Shown here piece by piece: positions 9,934 through 20,067 of a DNA stretch of 64,000 nt; position 1 is the first letter of the stretch; each line of letters opens with the position of its first letter. The position numbers and the translations under genes are program-made. This DNA comes from Cerrena zonata. Taxonomy: Eukaryota; Basidiomycota; Agaricomycetes; Polyporales; Cerrenaceae. The stretch is from NCBI GenBank assembly GCA_038087015.1, contig JASBNA010000027.1, positions 62,001 to 126,000 of the forward strand, written 5' to 3'. The notes under the pieces were generated by a model. The model ran no database searches. It was not told the origin of the DNA and worked only from the letters and a program-made list of their open reading frames with translations.

Positions 9934-11973
9934 TTATTTCTTACCGAATTGGTTAGCAAAAGAATCAATAATACCAGCAACAGATTGAGGGTTAGCTAAA
10001 GTAGTGATATCACCTAATTGGTCAGCTTCATTAGCGGAAACTTTTCTTAAGATTCTTCTCATAATTTTACCAGATCTAGTTTTTGGTAAATCTGCAACGA
10101 TAATAACTGATTTAGGAGCAGCAAATGGACCAATTTCACTTCTGACTTGTAAAATTAATTCTTTTCTTAAAGCAAAAGCTTCTTCACTAGTTTCTTTACC
10201 GTTGATTTTGTCGGCGTATTCATCTTTCAAAGCAACATAGGCAACAACAGCTTGACCAGTTAAATCATCATTAATACCAACGACAGCAGCTTCAGAAACA
10301 CCATGATGTTCAATTAAAGCAGCTTCAATTTCAGCGGTTGATAATCTATGACCACTAACGTTAACAACATCATCAACTCTACCTCTAATCCAATAATAAC
10401 TATCATGATCTCTTGCAGCACCATCACCAGTGAAATAGTAACCAGGGTAAGGATTTAAATAAGTATCCATATATTTGGTATGATTATTCCAAACAGATCT
10501 AGCCATTGAAGGCCAAGAATCTTTAATTGCTAAAACCCCTTCGACATCATTACCATTAATTTCAACCCCACTAACAGGATCAATTAAACAAGTTTGAATA
10601 CCGAAAAATGGTAAAGAAGCAGAACCTGGTTTATTTGGAGTAATACCAGCAATTGGAGCAATGAAATGAGAACCAGATTCAGTTTGCCAATAAGTATCAG
10701 AAATATGACATTGACCTTTACCAACTTTTTCATTATACCATTCCCAAATATCAGGAGAAATTGGTTCACCAACCGATCCTAAAGTTCTTAAAGAAGATAA
10801 ATCATATTTTTCAATTTCATGTTCACCAGCTTTTCTTAATAATCTTAAAGCAGTTGGAGCAACGTAAAAATGAGTAGCTTTATGTTTTGCAACAATTTGC
10901 CATAATCTACCATAATCAGGATAAGCAGGAGTACCTTCGAAAACAATGGTTGGAACCCCAAGAGATAAAGGACCATATAAGGCGTAGGTATGACCAGTGA
11001 TCCAACCAACATCACCAGCGGTGAACAAAACATCTTCTTTATGGATATCAAAGATATATTTAGTAGTTAAAGCAGCACCTAATAAATAACCACCAGTTGA
11101 GTGAACAACCCCTTTTGGACTACCAGTTGAACCAGAAGTATATAATAAGAAAAGAGGATCTTCGGAATTAACTGGAACTGGAGGTAAATAACCAGGTTGG
11201 TTAGCAGTTTCTTCGTGCCACCAGTAATCTCTACCGTTTTTAAGAGCGATGTCAGGGTTACCAGTTCTTTTGTAAACCAAAACTTTTTCAACACTTGGAC
11301 AATTGAGTAAAGCATCATCGCATAATTTCTTGATATTGACAGTTTTACCACCACGACGACCTTCATCACAAGTAATTAAAGCTTTACAGCTAGCATCATT
11401 AACACGATCTTTAATTGAACCAGAAGAGAAACCAGCAAAGATAACCGAATGAATAGCACCTAATCTAGCAACAGCCAACATGGCAATAATGGCTTGAGCA
11501 GTCATTGGTAAATAAATAGCGACAGTATCACCTTTTTTAATCCCCCAATTTTTCAAAACACCAGCTACTTTTGAAACTTCTCTCAACAATTCAGAATAAG
11601 TTAAAATTTTGGAATCTTTTTCATCGTCAGCTTCATAAATAACCGCTGGCTTATTAGGAGTTTCATAAGCCCATCTATCAACACAATTGTAAGACGCATT
11701 CAATTCACCGCCGATAAACCAAGCAGCATCACCATGTTTTAAAGATCCAGCTTTAACTTTATGGAAATCTTTATCCCAATGTAACAATTCTTTAGCTTTG
11801 GGGCCGAAGAATCCTTCTGGATCTTCAACCGATTGCTTATATAAAGTTTGATACTCTTCTAAAGAACTTAAATGGCCTGATTTAGGTTGTTTTTGGAAAA
11901 ACTCTTTAGGAGTTGGACGAGGAACAACATTATTGGCCTCGTGAACAATTTGATGAACTGGAGAAGTAGTCAT
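9934..11973 (-). CDS. ACS2: Acetyl-CoA synthetase, cytosolic/nuclear (Acs2)
   Basis: 679 residues, ANL superfamily. The N-terminus '[20 protein letters not shown]' and the whole body closely match my memory of Candida Acs2. Motifs include the AMP-binding P-loop '[20 protein letters not shown]', '[15 protein letters not shown]', the hinge region '[20 protein letters not shown]', and the C-terminal catalytic Lys in '[15 protein letters not shown]'. It makes acetyl-CoA from acetate, ATP and CoA for lipid synthesis and histone acetylation. There is no mitochondrial presequence, and the C-terminal GKK is not a peroxisomal signal. Codon use is highly biased, fitting strong expression. The upstream spacer carries a 10-bp perfect inverted repeat (see 12485-12538). 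Confidence 0.95.
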   Translation of the reverse strand: MTTSPVHQIVHEANNVVPRPTPKEFFQKQPKSGHLSSLEEYQTLYKQSVEDPEGFFGPKAKELLHWDKDFHKVKAGSLKHGDAAWFIGGELNASYNCVDRWAYETPNKPAVIYEADDEKDSKILTYSELLREVSKVAGVLKNWGIKKGDTVAIYLPMTAQAIIAMLAVARLGAIHSVIFAGFSSGSIKDRVNDASCKALITCDEGRRGGKTVNIKKLCDDALLNCPSVEKVLVYKRTGNPDIALKNGRDYWWHEETANQPGYLPPVPVNSEDPLFLLYTSGSTGSPKGVVHSTGGYLLGAALTTKYIFDIHKEDVLFTAGDVGWITGHTYALYGPLSLGVPTIVFEGTPAYPDYGRLWQIVAKHKATHFYVAPTALRLLRKAGEHEIEKYDLSSLRTLGSVGEPISPDIWEWYNEKVGKGQCHISDTYWQTESGSHFIAPIAGITPNKPGSASLPFFGIQTCLIDPVSGVEINGNDVEGVLAIKDSWPSMARSVWNNHTKYMDTYLNPYPGYYFTGDGAARDHDSYYWIRGRVDDVVNVSGHRLSTAEIEAALIEHHGVSEAAVVGINDDLTGQAVVAYVALKDEYADKINGKETSEEAFALRKELILQVRSEIGPFAAPKSVIIVADLPKTRSGKIMRRILRKVSANEADQLGDITTLANPQSVAGIIDSFANQFGKK

Positions 11974-12965
11974 GATGAATAACTCTAATTATTAACTATC
12001 CAAATACTCAATTCAATGATATTTGAAAACTAAAACACCAATTTTTAAGTTAGTATATAACCAATAAAGAAAACAATTTTTTTGTTAGTGAAAAATTTAG
12101 ATCCAAAGCACCGAGTGAAAGAAATGGATGCGACACGTAACGACCGGCTGGATCAAAAATCAATCTTCGTTTTTGCAATTGCAAATTACATACCAATAAA
12201 TATGGATCTAGTATGAAAATCAATTTCAACTATTTAGTCTGCCGGAATTTCCACTAAGAAGTCTTTGCAAAATTCAACTAATTGGAATTATTTCAGTCTC
12301 GTCGTATAGAAAACCCTCACTGAACGACAAAGTGAACGAAAATTATAATAAAATCAAGGTTGAAAAAAGGTTGGGTTGGGTTTTGGGTTTTTTCCAAAGA
12401 CAATTGCAAAATGGGACCAACAAAGTATATTGATGGGTATTTTATTTATAAATTGTGTGGTTTGGGTACTGGAAACGTACTTCTGTCCCTGGGGGGCCAG
12501 GGTATATATATACTTGCCGATTATCCAATGGCCCCCCACATATTTCAAACCATTGATTTTGAAATATGGAGATTCCCGGTCGACCGTACCCTCGTAGTAC
12601 TGGAGTTAAGTGATCCTTATGTTCGGACTTGGGACCGGGTATCTGGTTTCTTATGACTCTACGATTGCTTTGCTAATACCGTTGCATTGGTCTTTGACCT
12701 TCTAATCTTGTGCTGGAGGTGTTCTCTTGCACTGGGTGTCCTGACCCCCCTGTGCTGGCCGTGTAGTGGCCTTCAATTATGAGCTTATCGCCAGAAACCG
12801 TTTTATTGTCGGTGGGGCTAAAAATGAGAACGTCAAATTACAGTGGTTATAAGGTTATAACAATATCATTAATATATATATAAAGATGTAAAGATTACAT
12901 ACTTTGACTATCATACATACACATAAGCGAGAAGTGAAAAGAAATCTAAAAGGAGTCTAAATAGT
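11974..12965. other. ACS2 promoter / SSA2 3' spacer without genes
   Basis: 992 bp. ACS2 reads leftward from here and SSA2 ends at its right edge. Overlapping short open frames at 12354-12656 on both strands show no family resemblance. The notable structure is the GC-rich inverted repeat at 12485-12538. I see no tRNA or transposon feature. Confidence 0.6.
12485..12538. repeat. GC-rich perfect inverted repeat around a TATA stretch
   Basis: TGGGGGGCCA (12490-12499) and its exact reverse complement TGGCCCCCCA (12529-12538) flank a 29-bp spacer that begins GGGTATATATATAC. The left arm also lies in a smaller palindrome, CCCTGG-GGGG-CCAGGG. This is striking in an AT-rich spacer and lies about 515-565 bp upstream of ACS2. 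Confidence 0.7.
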
Positions 12966-14900
12966 TTAATCAACTTCTTCAACAGTTGGACCATCATTAG
13001 ATGGTTCTGGAGCAGCACCACCGGCAGCACCTGGGAAACCACCTGGAGCAGCACCACCTGGAGCGGCACCGGCTTGGTAAGCTTTAGCCATGACTGGGTT
13101 AGCTTTACCTTCTAATTCTTTTTGGTGATCAGCGTATTCTTCTTCGGTGGCGGTTTGGTTAGCATCTAACCATTCGATAGTTTCATCGGCAGCCTTAGTA
13201 ACTTCTTCAATGTCACTAGCTTCTAATTTAGATTTAATTTGTTCTTCATTTAAAGAAGATTTCAAAGAGTAAGCATAAGATTCCAAACCATTCTTGGCTT
13301 GAACTCTAGCGGCTTCCTTTTCATCTTCTTCTTTGAATTTTTCAGCTTCAGAAACCATTCTTTCGATATCTTCTTTAGATAATCTACCTTTATCGTTAGT
13401 AATGGTAATTTTTTGAGTTTTACCAGTACCTTTTTCTAAAGCAGAAACATTCAAGATACCATTAGCATCAACATCAAAGGTAACTTCAATTTGAGGAACA
13501 CCTCTTGGGGCTGGAGGAATACCAGATAATTCGAATTTACCTAATAAGTTGTTATCCTTAGTTTTAGCACGTTCACCTTCGTAAACTTGAATCAAGACAC
13601 CTGGTTGGTTATCAGCATAAGTAGAGAAAGTTTCGGATTTCTTGGTTGGAATGGTGGAGTTTCTTGGAATTAATTTGGTCATAATACCACCAGCAGTTTC
13701 AATACCCATAGATAATGGAGCAACATCTAATAATAATAAATCTTGGGTCTTGGAAGAAGTATCACCGGATAAGATAGCAGCTTGAACTGCGGCACCGTAA
13801 GCAACAGCTTCATCTGGGTTAATAGATCTATTTGGTTCTTTACCATTAAAGAAATCAGAAACTAATTTTTGAACTTTTGGAATTCTAGTAGAACCACCAA
13901 CAAGAACAATTTCGTGAACTTGAGATTTATCAACTTTAGCATCTCTCAAGACTTTTTCAACCGGATCTAAAGTAGATCTGAATAAATCTTGACATAATTC
14001 TTCGAATCTAGCTCTGGTGATTGAAGTGTAGAAATCAATACCTTCGTATAAAGAATCAATTTCAATAGAAGTTTGAGCAGAAGAAGATAAAGTTCTCTTA
14101 GCACGTTCACAAGCAGTTCTTAATCTTCTTAAAGCTCTTTGGTTAGAAGATAAATCTTTCTTGTTTTTTCTCTTAAATTCGTTAACGAAATGGTTAACTA
14201 ATCTATGATCAAAATCTTCACCACCCAAGTGAGTATCACCAGCGGTAGATTTAACTTCGAAAATACCATCTTCAATAGATAATAAAGAAACATCAAAGGT
14301 ACCACCACCTAAATCGAAAATTAAAACATTCTTTTCTTGTTCATCTTTTTTATCTAAACCGTAAGCAATGGCAGCAGCAGTTGGTTCATTAATAATTCTC
14401 ATAACATTTAAACCAGCAATTAAACCAGCATCTTTGGTAGCTTGTCTTTGAGAATCATTGAAATAAGCAGGAACGGTAACAACAGCATCGTTAACTTTAT
14501 CACCCAAGTAACCTTCGGCGGTTTCCTTCATTTTACCCAAAATCATGGAAGAAATTTCTTCTGGAGTGAAAACTTTGGTTTCACCTTTGAATTCAACTTG
14601 AATATGAGGTTTACCAGATTTTTCAACAACTTTGAATGGGAAATGTTTAGCATCATTAGTAACTTCAGCGTCATCGAATTTACGACCAATTAAACGTTTA
14701 GCATCGAAAACAGTGTTAGCTGGGTTCATGGCAGCTTGATTTTTGGCAGCATCACCAATCAATCTTTCAGAGTCGGTGAAACCAACAAAAGATGGAGTGG
14801 TTCTGTTACCTTGATCGTTGGCAATGATTTCAACACGATCATTGGCAAAGTGAGCAACACAGGAGTAAGTAGTACCTAAATCAATACCGACGGCTGGCAT
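12966..14900 (-). CDS. SSA2: Cytosolic Hsp70 chaperone, Ssa2-type
   Basis: 644 residues, full-length Ssa-family Hsp70. The nucleotide-binding domain has '[15 protein letters not shown]', '[19 protein letters not shown]' and '[17 protein letters not shown]'. The substrate-binding domain and helical lid follow, then a [14 protein letters not shown] linker and the cytosolic C-terminal motif EEVD that binds TPR co-chaperones. ATP-dependent folding, translocation and disaggregation work in the cytosol. Ssa proteins are also found at the cell wall in Candida. Strongly biased codons indicate high expression. A heat-shock element lies about 150 bp upstream. The choice of Ssa2 over Ssa1 rests on neighbourhood memory (next to ACS2) and overall resemblance. 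Confidence 0.95.
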   Translation of the reverse strand: MPAVGIDLGTTYSCVAHFANDRVEIIANDQGNRTTPSFVGFTDSERLIGDAAKNQAAMNPANTVFDAKRLIGRKFDDAEVTNDAKHFPFKVVEKSGKPHIQVEFKGETKVFTPEEISSMILGKMKETAEGYLGDKVNDAVVTVPAYFNDSQRQATKDAGLIAGLNVMRIINEPTAAAIAYGLDKKDEQEKNVLIFDLGGGTFDVSLLSIEDGIFEVKSTAGDTHLGGEDFDHRLVNHFVNEFKRKNKKDLSSNQRALRRLRTACERAKRTLSSSAQTSIEIDSLYEGIDFYTSITRARFEELCQDLFRSTLDPVEKVLRDAKVDKSQVHEIVLVGGSTRIPKVQKLVSDFFNGKEPNRSINPDEAVAYGAAVQAAILSGDTSSKTQDLLLLDVAPLSMGIETAGGIMTKLIPRNSTIPTKKSETFSTYADNQPGVLIQVYEGERAKTKDNNLLGKFELSGIPPAPRGVPQIEVTFDVDANGILNVSALEKGTGKTQKITITNDKGRLSKEDIERMVSEAEKFKEEDEKEAARVQAKNGLESYAYSLKSSLNEEQIKSKLEASDIEEVTKAADETIEWLDANQTATEEEYADHQKELEGKANPVMAKAYQAGAAPGGAAPGGFPGAAGGAAPEPSNDGPTVEEVD

Positions 14901-15046
14901 ATTTGATAATAATTAATATAAATAAATATACTTGGTAAAAAAGAGTAGCAGAAAAAGGAGTTTTTTCAAAAAGCCAATCTATTTGATTTAAATAAAGTAA
15001 AATTTGCCAAATTCGACGTCCAATCCAGATTAATTGTGTAATGGAT

Positions 15047-15073
15047 AGAAGATTCTACAAAGTTCCAAAGAAT
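15047..15073 (-). promoter_or_regulatory. Heat-shock element upstream of SSA2
   Basis: AGAAGATTCT followed by AGTTCCAAAGAAT gives alternating GAA/TTC modules: GAA-nn-TTC, then TTC-n(4)-GAA. It lies about 147-173 bp upstream of the SSA2 start, a good candidate for Hsf1 binding. I identified it by eye from the consensus. Confidence 0.55.
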
Positions 15074-15308
15074 GCTCACTAAATCTGGGTGCAATTTTCA
15101 AAATGATACAAAACTGGGGGTTTGGTAAAAGAATTTTATGGAACGTCATGGAAGGGTGTGTGGGTGTTTTCTGCTGGTGTGTGGGTGTAGACCTATTTGC
15201 AACCACAAATCATCAACTCACTAAGACCCCAACGATGAATAGAAGCCTAGTGTATGACATCTTTTAATTCTAAACGGGGGTTACTACACTGAAGACCAGG
15301 GCCATATT

Positions 15309-15726
15309 CTTATACATTCATGTAATACACTAATGTAGAGACTATACTTCATGTAATACACTAATGTAGATACTATACAGTCATGTAATACACTAATGTA
15401 GATACTATACATTCATGTAATACTAATGTAGATACTATACATTCATGTAATACTAATGTAGATACTATACAGTCATGTAATACACTAATGTAGATACTAT
15501 ACATTCATGTAATACTAATGTAGATACTATACATTCATGTAATACTAATGTAGATACTATACAGTCATGTAATACACTAATGTAGATACTATACATTCAT
15601 GTAATACTAATGTAGATACTATACTTCATGTAATACTAATGTAGATACTATATTCACGCAATACACTAATGTAGATACTATACTTCACGCAATACACTAA
15701 TGTAGATACTATACATTCATGTAAGG
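15309..15726. repeat. Minisatellite with 30/32-bp units and higher-order order
   Basis: About 13 tandem units of TCATGTAATACTAATGTAGA-TACTATAC-type sequence between the SSA2 promoter and the PER33 3' end. There are two unit types: 30 bp (ATTCATGTAATACTAATG...) and 32 bp with an extra AC and a CAG start (CAGTCATGTAATACACTAATG...). In the middle they alternate in a 32-30-30 pattern repeated about three times. The last units carry TTCACGC in place of TTCATGT. Units abut directly with no unique spacers, so this is not a CRISPR-like array. Confidence 0.92.
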
Positions 15727-15774
15727 ATTACACTACTGTACATACTTATACAACATAAAACAATACTTTTAGAG

Positions 15775-16569
15775 TTAGTTAGATTTTTCCTTGGTGAAAT
15801 CGTTAACCAAGTAGAAGCCACCAACTTGTCTGGTAACTTGTTTGATTTGAATCCAAGCTTGTTTAACAATTGGAATATTAGCATTGTTGACAAACTCTTC
15901 TAATTTAATTTCAATTGTTTTGAAATAGTTTCTAGTGAAGATCAGTTTTTCGTATCTCAATTTAATAAAAATCAAATAGATAAGCACAGGACTTAAAGAT
16001 CTTTTTCTGAAAGCAAACATTCTTATTAATAACCAACCCAAGGTGTATATTTCCAAAATAGAAGCCAATTGAATTGATTTTGCATTATTTGAATTGATCA
16101 AGGACCCAATTTGCTCACTAACTGGATGGGAATCATAATGGAAAATTGGTAACAAGTAACCTTTGATATAAGCCAAAACATGGAAAGTTGAGTATAATGC
16201 AAATGATGATAAGGTCAATAAAACATATGGTCTTAAGAATAATAATAATAATCCCAAAAATAAGTAATGAGTATTATCATCTTTTAATAAAATAGTCAAC
16301 TTAGTTCCCTTTTTCAAGCTGATTTGATAAATTAAAATCCCAAAACTTTCAATAATACCAATTAATGATAATTGATACCAGAATTTATAGTAGCCTGTTC
16401 CAATTCTTAAGTAGGTTAAAGTATAGAAAAAAATACCAATCAAAGTAATTACATGTCCGATAAACCAGGCAAATTGTAAACTTTTCACAAGATCAATCAA
16501 TTGACTTGATTCAGGGACTGGCTTGGTTGATTCGGCAGTAGGTTTGGTTGGTTCAGTAGGTTCTGACAT
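15775..16569 (-). CDS. PER33: TMEM33/Pom33 family nuclear-envelope/ER protein (Per33-like)
   Basis: 264 residues. A polar Thr/Pro/Glu N-terminus is followed by hydrophobic helices at about 37-55, 62-80, 97-128 and 168-187, then an amphipathic C-terminal region. The order and motifs such as 'FLRPYVLLTLSSFALYSTFHVLAY', 'YDSHPVSEQIGSLINSNN' and 'YFKTIEIKLEEFV' fit the Pom33/Per33/TMEM33 family. These ER proteins shape tubules, and Pom33 also associates with nuclear pores. S. cerevisiae has two paralogues (Pom33, Per33), and I cannot decide which is the closer one. ATG at 16569. No lesion. Confidence 0.8.
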   Translation of the reverse strand: MSEPTEPTKPTAESTKPVPESSQLIDLVKSLQFAWFIGHVITLIGIFFYTLTYLRIGTGYYKFWYQLSLIGIIESFGILIYQISLKKGTKLTILLKDDNTHYLFLGLLLLFLRPYVLLTLSSFALYSTFHVLAYIKGYLLPIFHYDSHPVSEQIGSLINSNNAKSIQLASILEIYTLGWLLIRMFAFRKRSLSPVLIYLIFIKLRYEKLIFTRNYFKTIEIKLEEFVNNANIPIVKQAWIQIKQVTRQVGGFYLVNDFTKEKSN

Positions 16570-16793
16570 GATTGATTACAGAAGAAGAGGAAGTAGGAAA
16601 GATATTAAATATCTTTTACTTTTATAAGGGGTATAAAATTTCACTTGAGAAAAGTGAGCGTGACATATTTCTCGAGCAGTGAAATTCTCATCGCAGCAAA
16701 CTAGGCTGAAAACCATAAAACTACAATAAAGTAAGACAAAACAATTTATTTTAAACACAATTCTTATAGACATCAGATATAATCGTCATAAGA

Positions 16794-18176
16794 TTAACGT
16801 AAGAAACCTTTTCTAGTTTTTTGAGGAGCAGGAGCTGGTGGATCTTGAGGTAATGATTTTTGTTTTTCTAATTGAATTTTTTTATCTTCTAATAATTTAA
16901 TTTGTTTAATTAATTTATCCTTCATTTCTTTATGTCTTGAAAATAAATCAGCTTCGGATCTTTGTAATTTTTTCTCCTTTTCACTAACTTTTTGTTGGAA
17001 AACTGTCTTCATTTCAGTTTCCATTTTAGCTAATTTTGCTTCATGTAAAGCTTTTTCTTCTTCTTGTTTTAAAAGGGGATCAAATTCTCTGAAAACCAGA
17101 TGATCTTGTTCAATCCCCATTCTAGTCAATTTTTCTGATCTATATTGTTCATATAATTTATTATTAGTTGATTCTTTCAATTCTTCTAAATAATTTCTAA
17201 TTAATAATTGACGTAATTTTATGAAATCATTATGTTCTTCATTATCAACTTCAATAATACCCCAAGGATAAGCTCTACCTCTAACAACTCTACCATCATT
17301 AGTTTCAACTTCTTTAGTAGAACCAACCACTGCAAAAGGATATTTATCTAAAATTTGTTTGGTATGAAGAATGGTTTCTTCATCATCAATATCATAATTA
17401 TTTGGTTTGAAAATTTTAATATTTTGAAATTTAATATCGTCCAAAATTCTTTGTTTAAATTCAAGAATTTCTTCATCAGTTAAAGTATCTGATTTAGCAA
17501 TAATTGGTATTAAATTAACTTTTTCATGAATTTGTTTCATTAAAGTAATATCCAAAGATCTTAAAGAATGACCAGGTTGGTTCAATGAAATATAATAAAG
17601 CATGAACTCTATGATCAATAATATTATTTCTATTTATTTTTGATTCACTTTCTAAATAATTATCAAATCTTTGATTAATTTCATCAACAATTGGTTTCCA
17701 CAGATCACTATTATTAATTGATTCACCAAATCCTGGAGTGGTAATAACATTTAAATTTAATTTAACCCCATCTTCTTCTATAATCGAATTGGTTGATCTA
17801 ATTTTAACTCCAGTTGTTATTTCATTATTTGATTCTAATTCTAAATCATCTTCATTTTGATCGACTGGTAAAACTTCTCGATTAAATAACGTATTAACCA
17901 AGGTGGTTTTACCTAATCCACTTTCACCAACTGTCATTAAATTTAATTGAAATCCTCTTCTAACTGATTTTCTATGCCATTGTTTTGGTAAATTAGCAAA
18001 GCCAACGTATCCATTTAATTTACGTTTAATTATCTTTACTTCTCTAGAAACAACAGAATCCTTAGCAGATTGCGCTGCTGGTGCAGAATCAACTTCTACT
18101 TCTTGTTAGTATTCCTCTATTCAACTTCGATTCATCATCGATTCATCATCTTTCATCTATACATACCAGAAGTCAT
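16794..18176 (-). CDS. CDC3: Septin Cdc3, micro-exon plus main exon, one frameshift
   Basis: Main exon 18095-16794 encodes a septin. It has the P-loop 'TVGESGLGKTTLVN', the G3 motif 'TTPGFGES', the G4-like 'IIAKSDTLT', the septin unique element, and a C-terminal coiled coil of about 100 residues ending 'QKTRKGFLR'. The frame has no ATG before 'KRKLNGYVGFANLPKQWHRK'. Upstream there is an in-frame stop inside TACTAAC, and ATGACTTCTG at 18176-18167 is followed by GTATGT. I infer a 10-nt first exon, an intron 18166-18096 (71 nt, ending TAG), and an N-terminus MTSEVDSAPAAQ. AG sites 3 or 6 nt earlier also keep the frame. One extra base at 17573-17577 (CCAACCTGG for CCAACTGG) breaks the frame; removing it restores 'LLYFIEPTGHSLRSLDITL' and a product of about 436 residues. 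Confidence 0.9.
18096..18166 (-). other. CDC3 intron
   Basis: Donor GTATGT, branch point TACTAAC, acceptor TAG 9 nt after the branch sequence. Two earlier AAG sites also keep the frame because AG occurs every three bases here. Splicing joins ATG ACT TCT G to AA GTT GAT. Confidence 0.75.
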
Positions 18177-19394
18177 TCACAAAAACGATTGATGTATTAA
18201 ATGATTGGAAAGATCCTCTTTCTTGCTTTGAAAAGAAAAAGAACTACTAAAACGTGTTATATGTGATACCACTGCCAGCTCACAAGATCCGAGTATAACT
18301 TGAAGTAAACTTGTTTTTATTCCAACGTCAAGTTTAACGAACTTTTTTCTGTCTTGTTGTTTTGTTTTGTTTTGTGGAAATTCCCCTGGGCAAAAAAAAG
18401 CTGGTGTATGGGTGTTTTTCTGGCTAGACGTGTCAGTCTCCACCATCGACCTTGGGCCTTTGGTGCTCTGGTAACTGCTGGTGGGCTTACTGGTAGAGCT
18501 GTTGGTAGACTTACTGGTGGGCTTACTGGTAGACTATTCGAGCCGGTGTATGCTGCATGTAGTCGGTGTTTACTAGTTAGACGAGCACGAGTTCATACTC
18601 TGTTTTAGTCTTTCTGGTCTTCTAATCTTCTCTGCTATTTTGCAACCACGAATACATGCTGCAATACTAGTGCCAGGTTGTGTTAGCAGAAGTGGCAGTT
18701 GTGTTAGCAAATTGTGACAGCAGAAGCCCAGTTGTGTTAACAACGACACGCTTATCCATCTGTATTTACAATTATACAGCTGTACGGACTACAAATGCTG
18801 GATACAAATACTGGATGACTACAAATACTGGATGGACCAACTGATGGACTAACTGATGACTAACTGATGGACCAACTAATGACTAACTGATGGACCAACT
18901 AATGACTAACTGATGGACTAACTGATGGACTACATACTACTTGACGGACTAACTACTGTACGGACTACTTTATAGAATTGTATAGAATAGAGAATTGTAA
19001 ATTAAGAATATAGAATATTATACCGTACAGACTACACTACAATACTATTACGATTAACGTTTATACAATCACTCCAGACTTCAATACTTATGCTTAGTGT
19101 AGGTTTTGGCCATATTACGGTTGATACGATACACCCGCACACCAGCATTCTGAATATCCAACAGTAACTGGTGTATTATGGGGATAGTACTATTGAGTGG
19201 ATGATGATTAAGTGTATTGTATTAATCAGTGTATTATAGTATCAATTGGGGTACTAACAGGTGTATTATAGTGTTATTGTCTGAAATGCCATTTTTTCGA
19301 AAATTGAAAGAAATTGGCAGAATCTCTACAGAAGTTGACTAAATACTTATACAAACCATGGATAATTTCAAAATTTTCATAAATAACGAACTTT
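18177..19394. other. Gene-free spacer with short repeats
   Basis: 1.2 kb between the CDC3 promoter and the 3' end of the CinA-like gene. It holds TTACTGGTAGRCT-type repeats (about 18485-18540), the 23-bp repeat at 18830-18932, and several GTGTATTAT copies (19150-19275). Short open frames here look random. Confidence 0.6.
18830..18932. repeat. 23-bp tandem repeat
   Basis: GACTAACTGATGGACCAACTAAT is perfect twice (18858-18880, 18881-18903), flanked by degenerate copies based on CTGATGGACTAA. Confidence 0.8.
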
Positions 19395-19919
19395 CTATAT
19401 ACTTTCTAAAGTTTCCAATAGAAACTGTAAGCCCAATTTAGCAAATTCAGTCATATTAAAAGAACGATCATTACTTCCAGTACTTCTACTACAAGAAACT
19501 TCACCATTTGGACCGTTCAATCCAAGGTAAACCGTACCAACTTTACTATTCTGGGATCCTTCATGATTCTCTAGATGTAAGTCCGTAGAAGGACCAGCAA
19601 ATCCAGTTTCAGATAATACATAAGTCGATCCTAATTCATACTTTGTTGTTCGAGCCAATTTCAATGCAACCAGCTCCGATGGTCCCATATAATCACTAAT
19701 CTCTTCTTCTGTCCATCCACTTACTTTCAATCTCTGCTTCAAAGAGTAAACTAACTTCCCTCCAATATAAAAATTAGATGCTCCTGGTACCGATACCAAG
19801 TATGCTGATATTAATCCTCCACATGCTGCTTCACTAATTGCCAATGTTTCGTTTTTACTTCGTAAATGAACCGCTATCCTATCCACCAACTGTTTGATCT
19901 CATCGTCCGGGAAGCCCAT
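19395..19919 (-). CDS. CinA C-terminal-domain protein (NMN amidohydrolase PncC-like)
   Basis: 174 residues, a stand-alone CinA C-terminal domain. The family pattern is clear: 'LAISEAACGGLISAYLVSVP', 'GASNFYIGGKLVYSLKQRLKVSG', 'ALKLARTTKYELGSTYVLSETGFAG' and 'KVGTVYLGLNG'. In bacteria this domain deamidates nicotinamide mononucleotide (PncC). Fungal homologues are cytosolic and mostly uncharacterised, so the reaction is inferred from the family. The CinA signature usually has ESCTGG; here it is EAACGG, so the first Ser is replaced by Ala, which may alter or reduce activity. ATG at 19919; divergent from RPN13 with only 148 bp between starts. Confidence 0.8.
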   Translation of the reverse strand: MGFPDDEIKQLVDRIAVHLRSKNETLAISEAACGGLISAYLVSVPGASNFYIGGKLVYSLKQRLKVSGWTEEEISDYMGPSELVALKLARTTKYELGSTYVLSETGFAGPSTDLHLENHEGSQNSKVGTVYLGLNGPNGEVSCSRSTGSNDRSFNMTEFAKLGLQFLLETLESI

Positions 19920-20067
19920 TCTGTATCGTTCTACTTAACTTGTAGGTAAAGATGAAGATGTTTTAGATCATTTTGGTGGTCGTGTCGCCGGTTCAGCTTT
20001 TTGTACTCACTGAAAACAGTGGCAATCAAAGCTTCCAACTTACTTCCTTTACTCTTAGTAAAGCATT

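Noticed and set aside
12354..12656. Overlapping open frames of 64-98 codons on both strands
   Set aside because: Trp/Gly-rich translations without family resemblance, lying over the GC-rich inverted repeat in a promoter spacer.
15309..15726. CRISPR-like array of 30-bp repeats
   Set aside because: Units are directly adjacent with no unique spacers, and the genome is eukaryotic; it is a minisatellite.
18354..18608. 84-codon open frame
   Set aside because: Its Gly/Leu/Arg repeats come from the underlying TTACTGGTAG-type DNA repeat.
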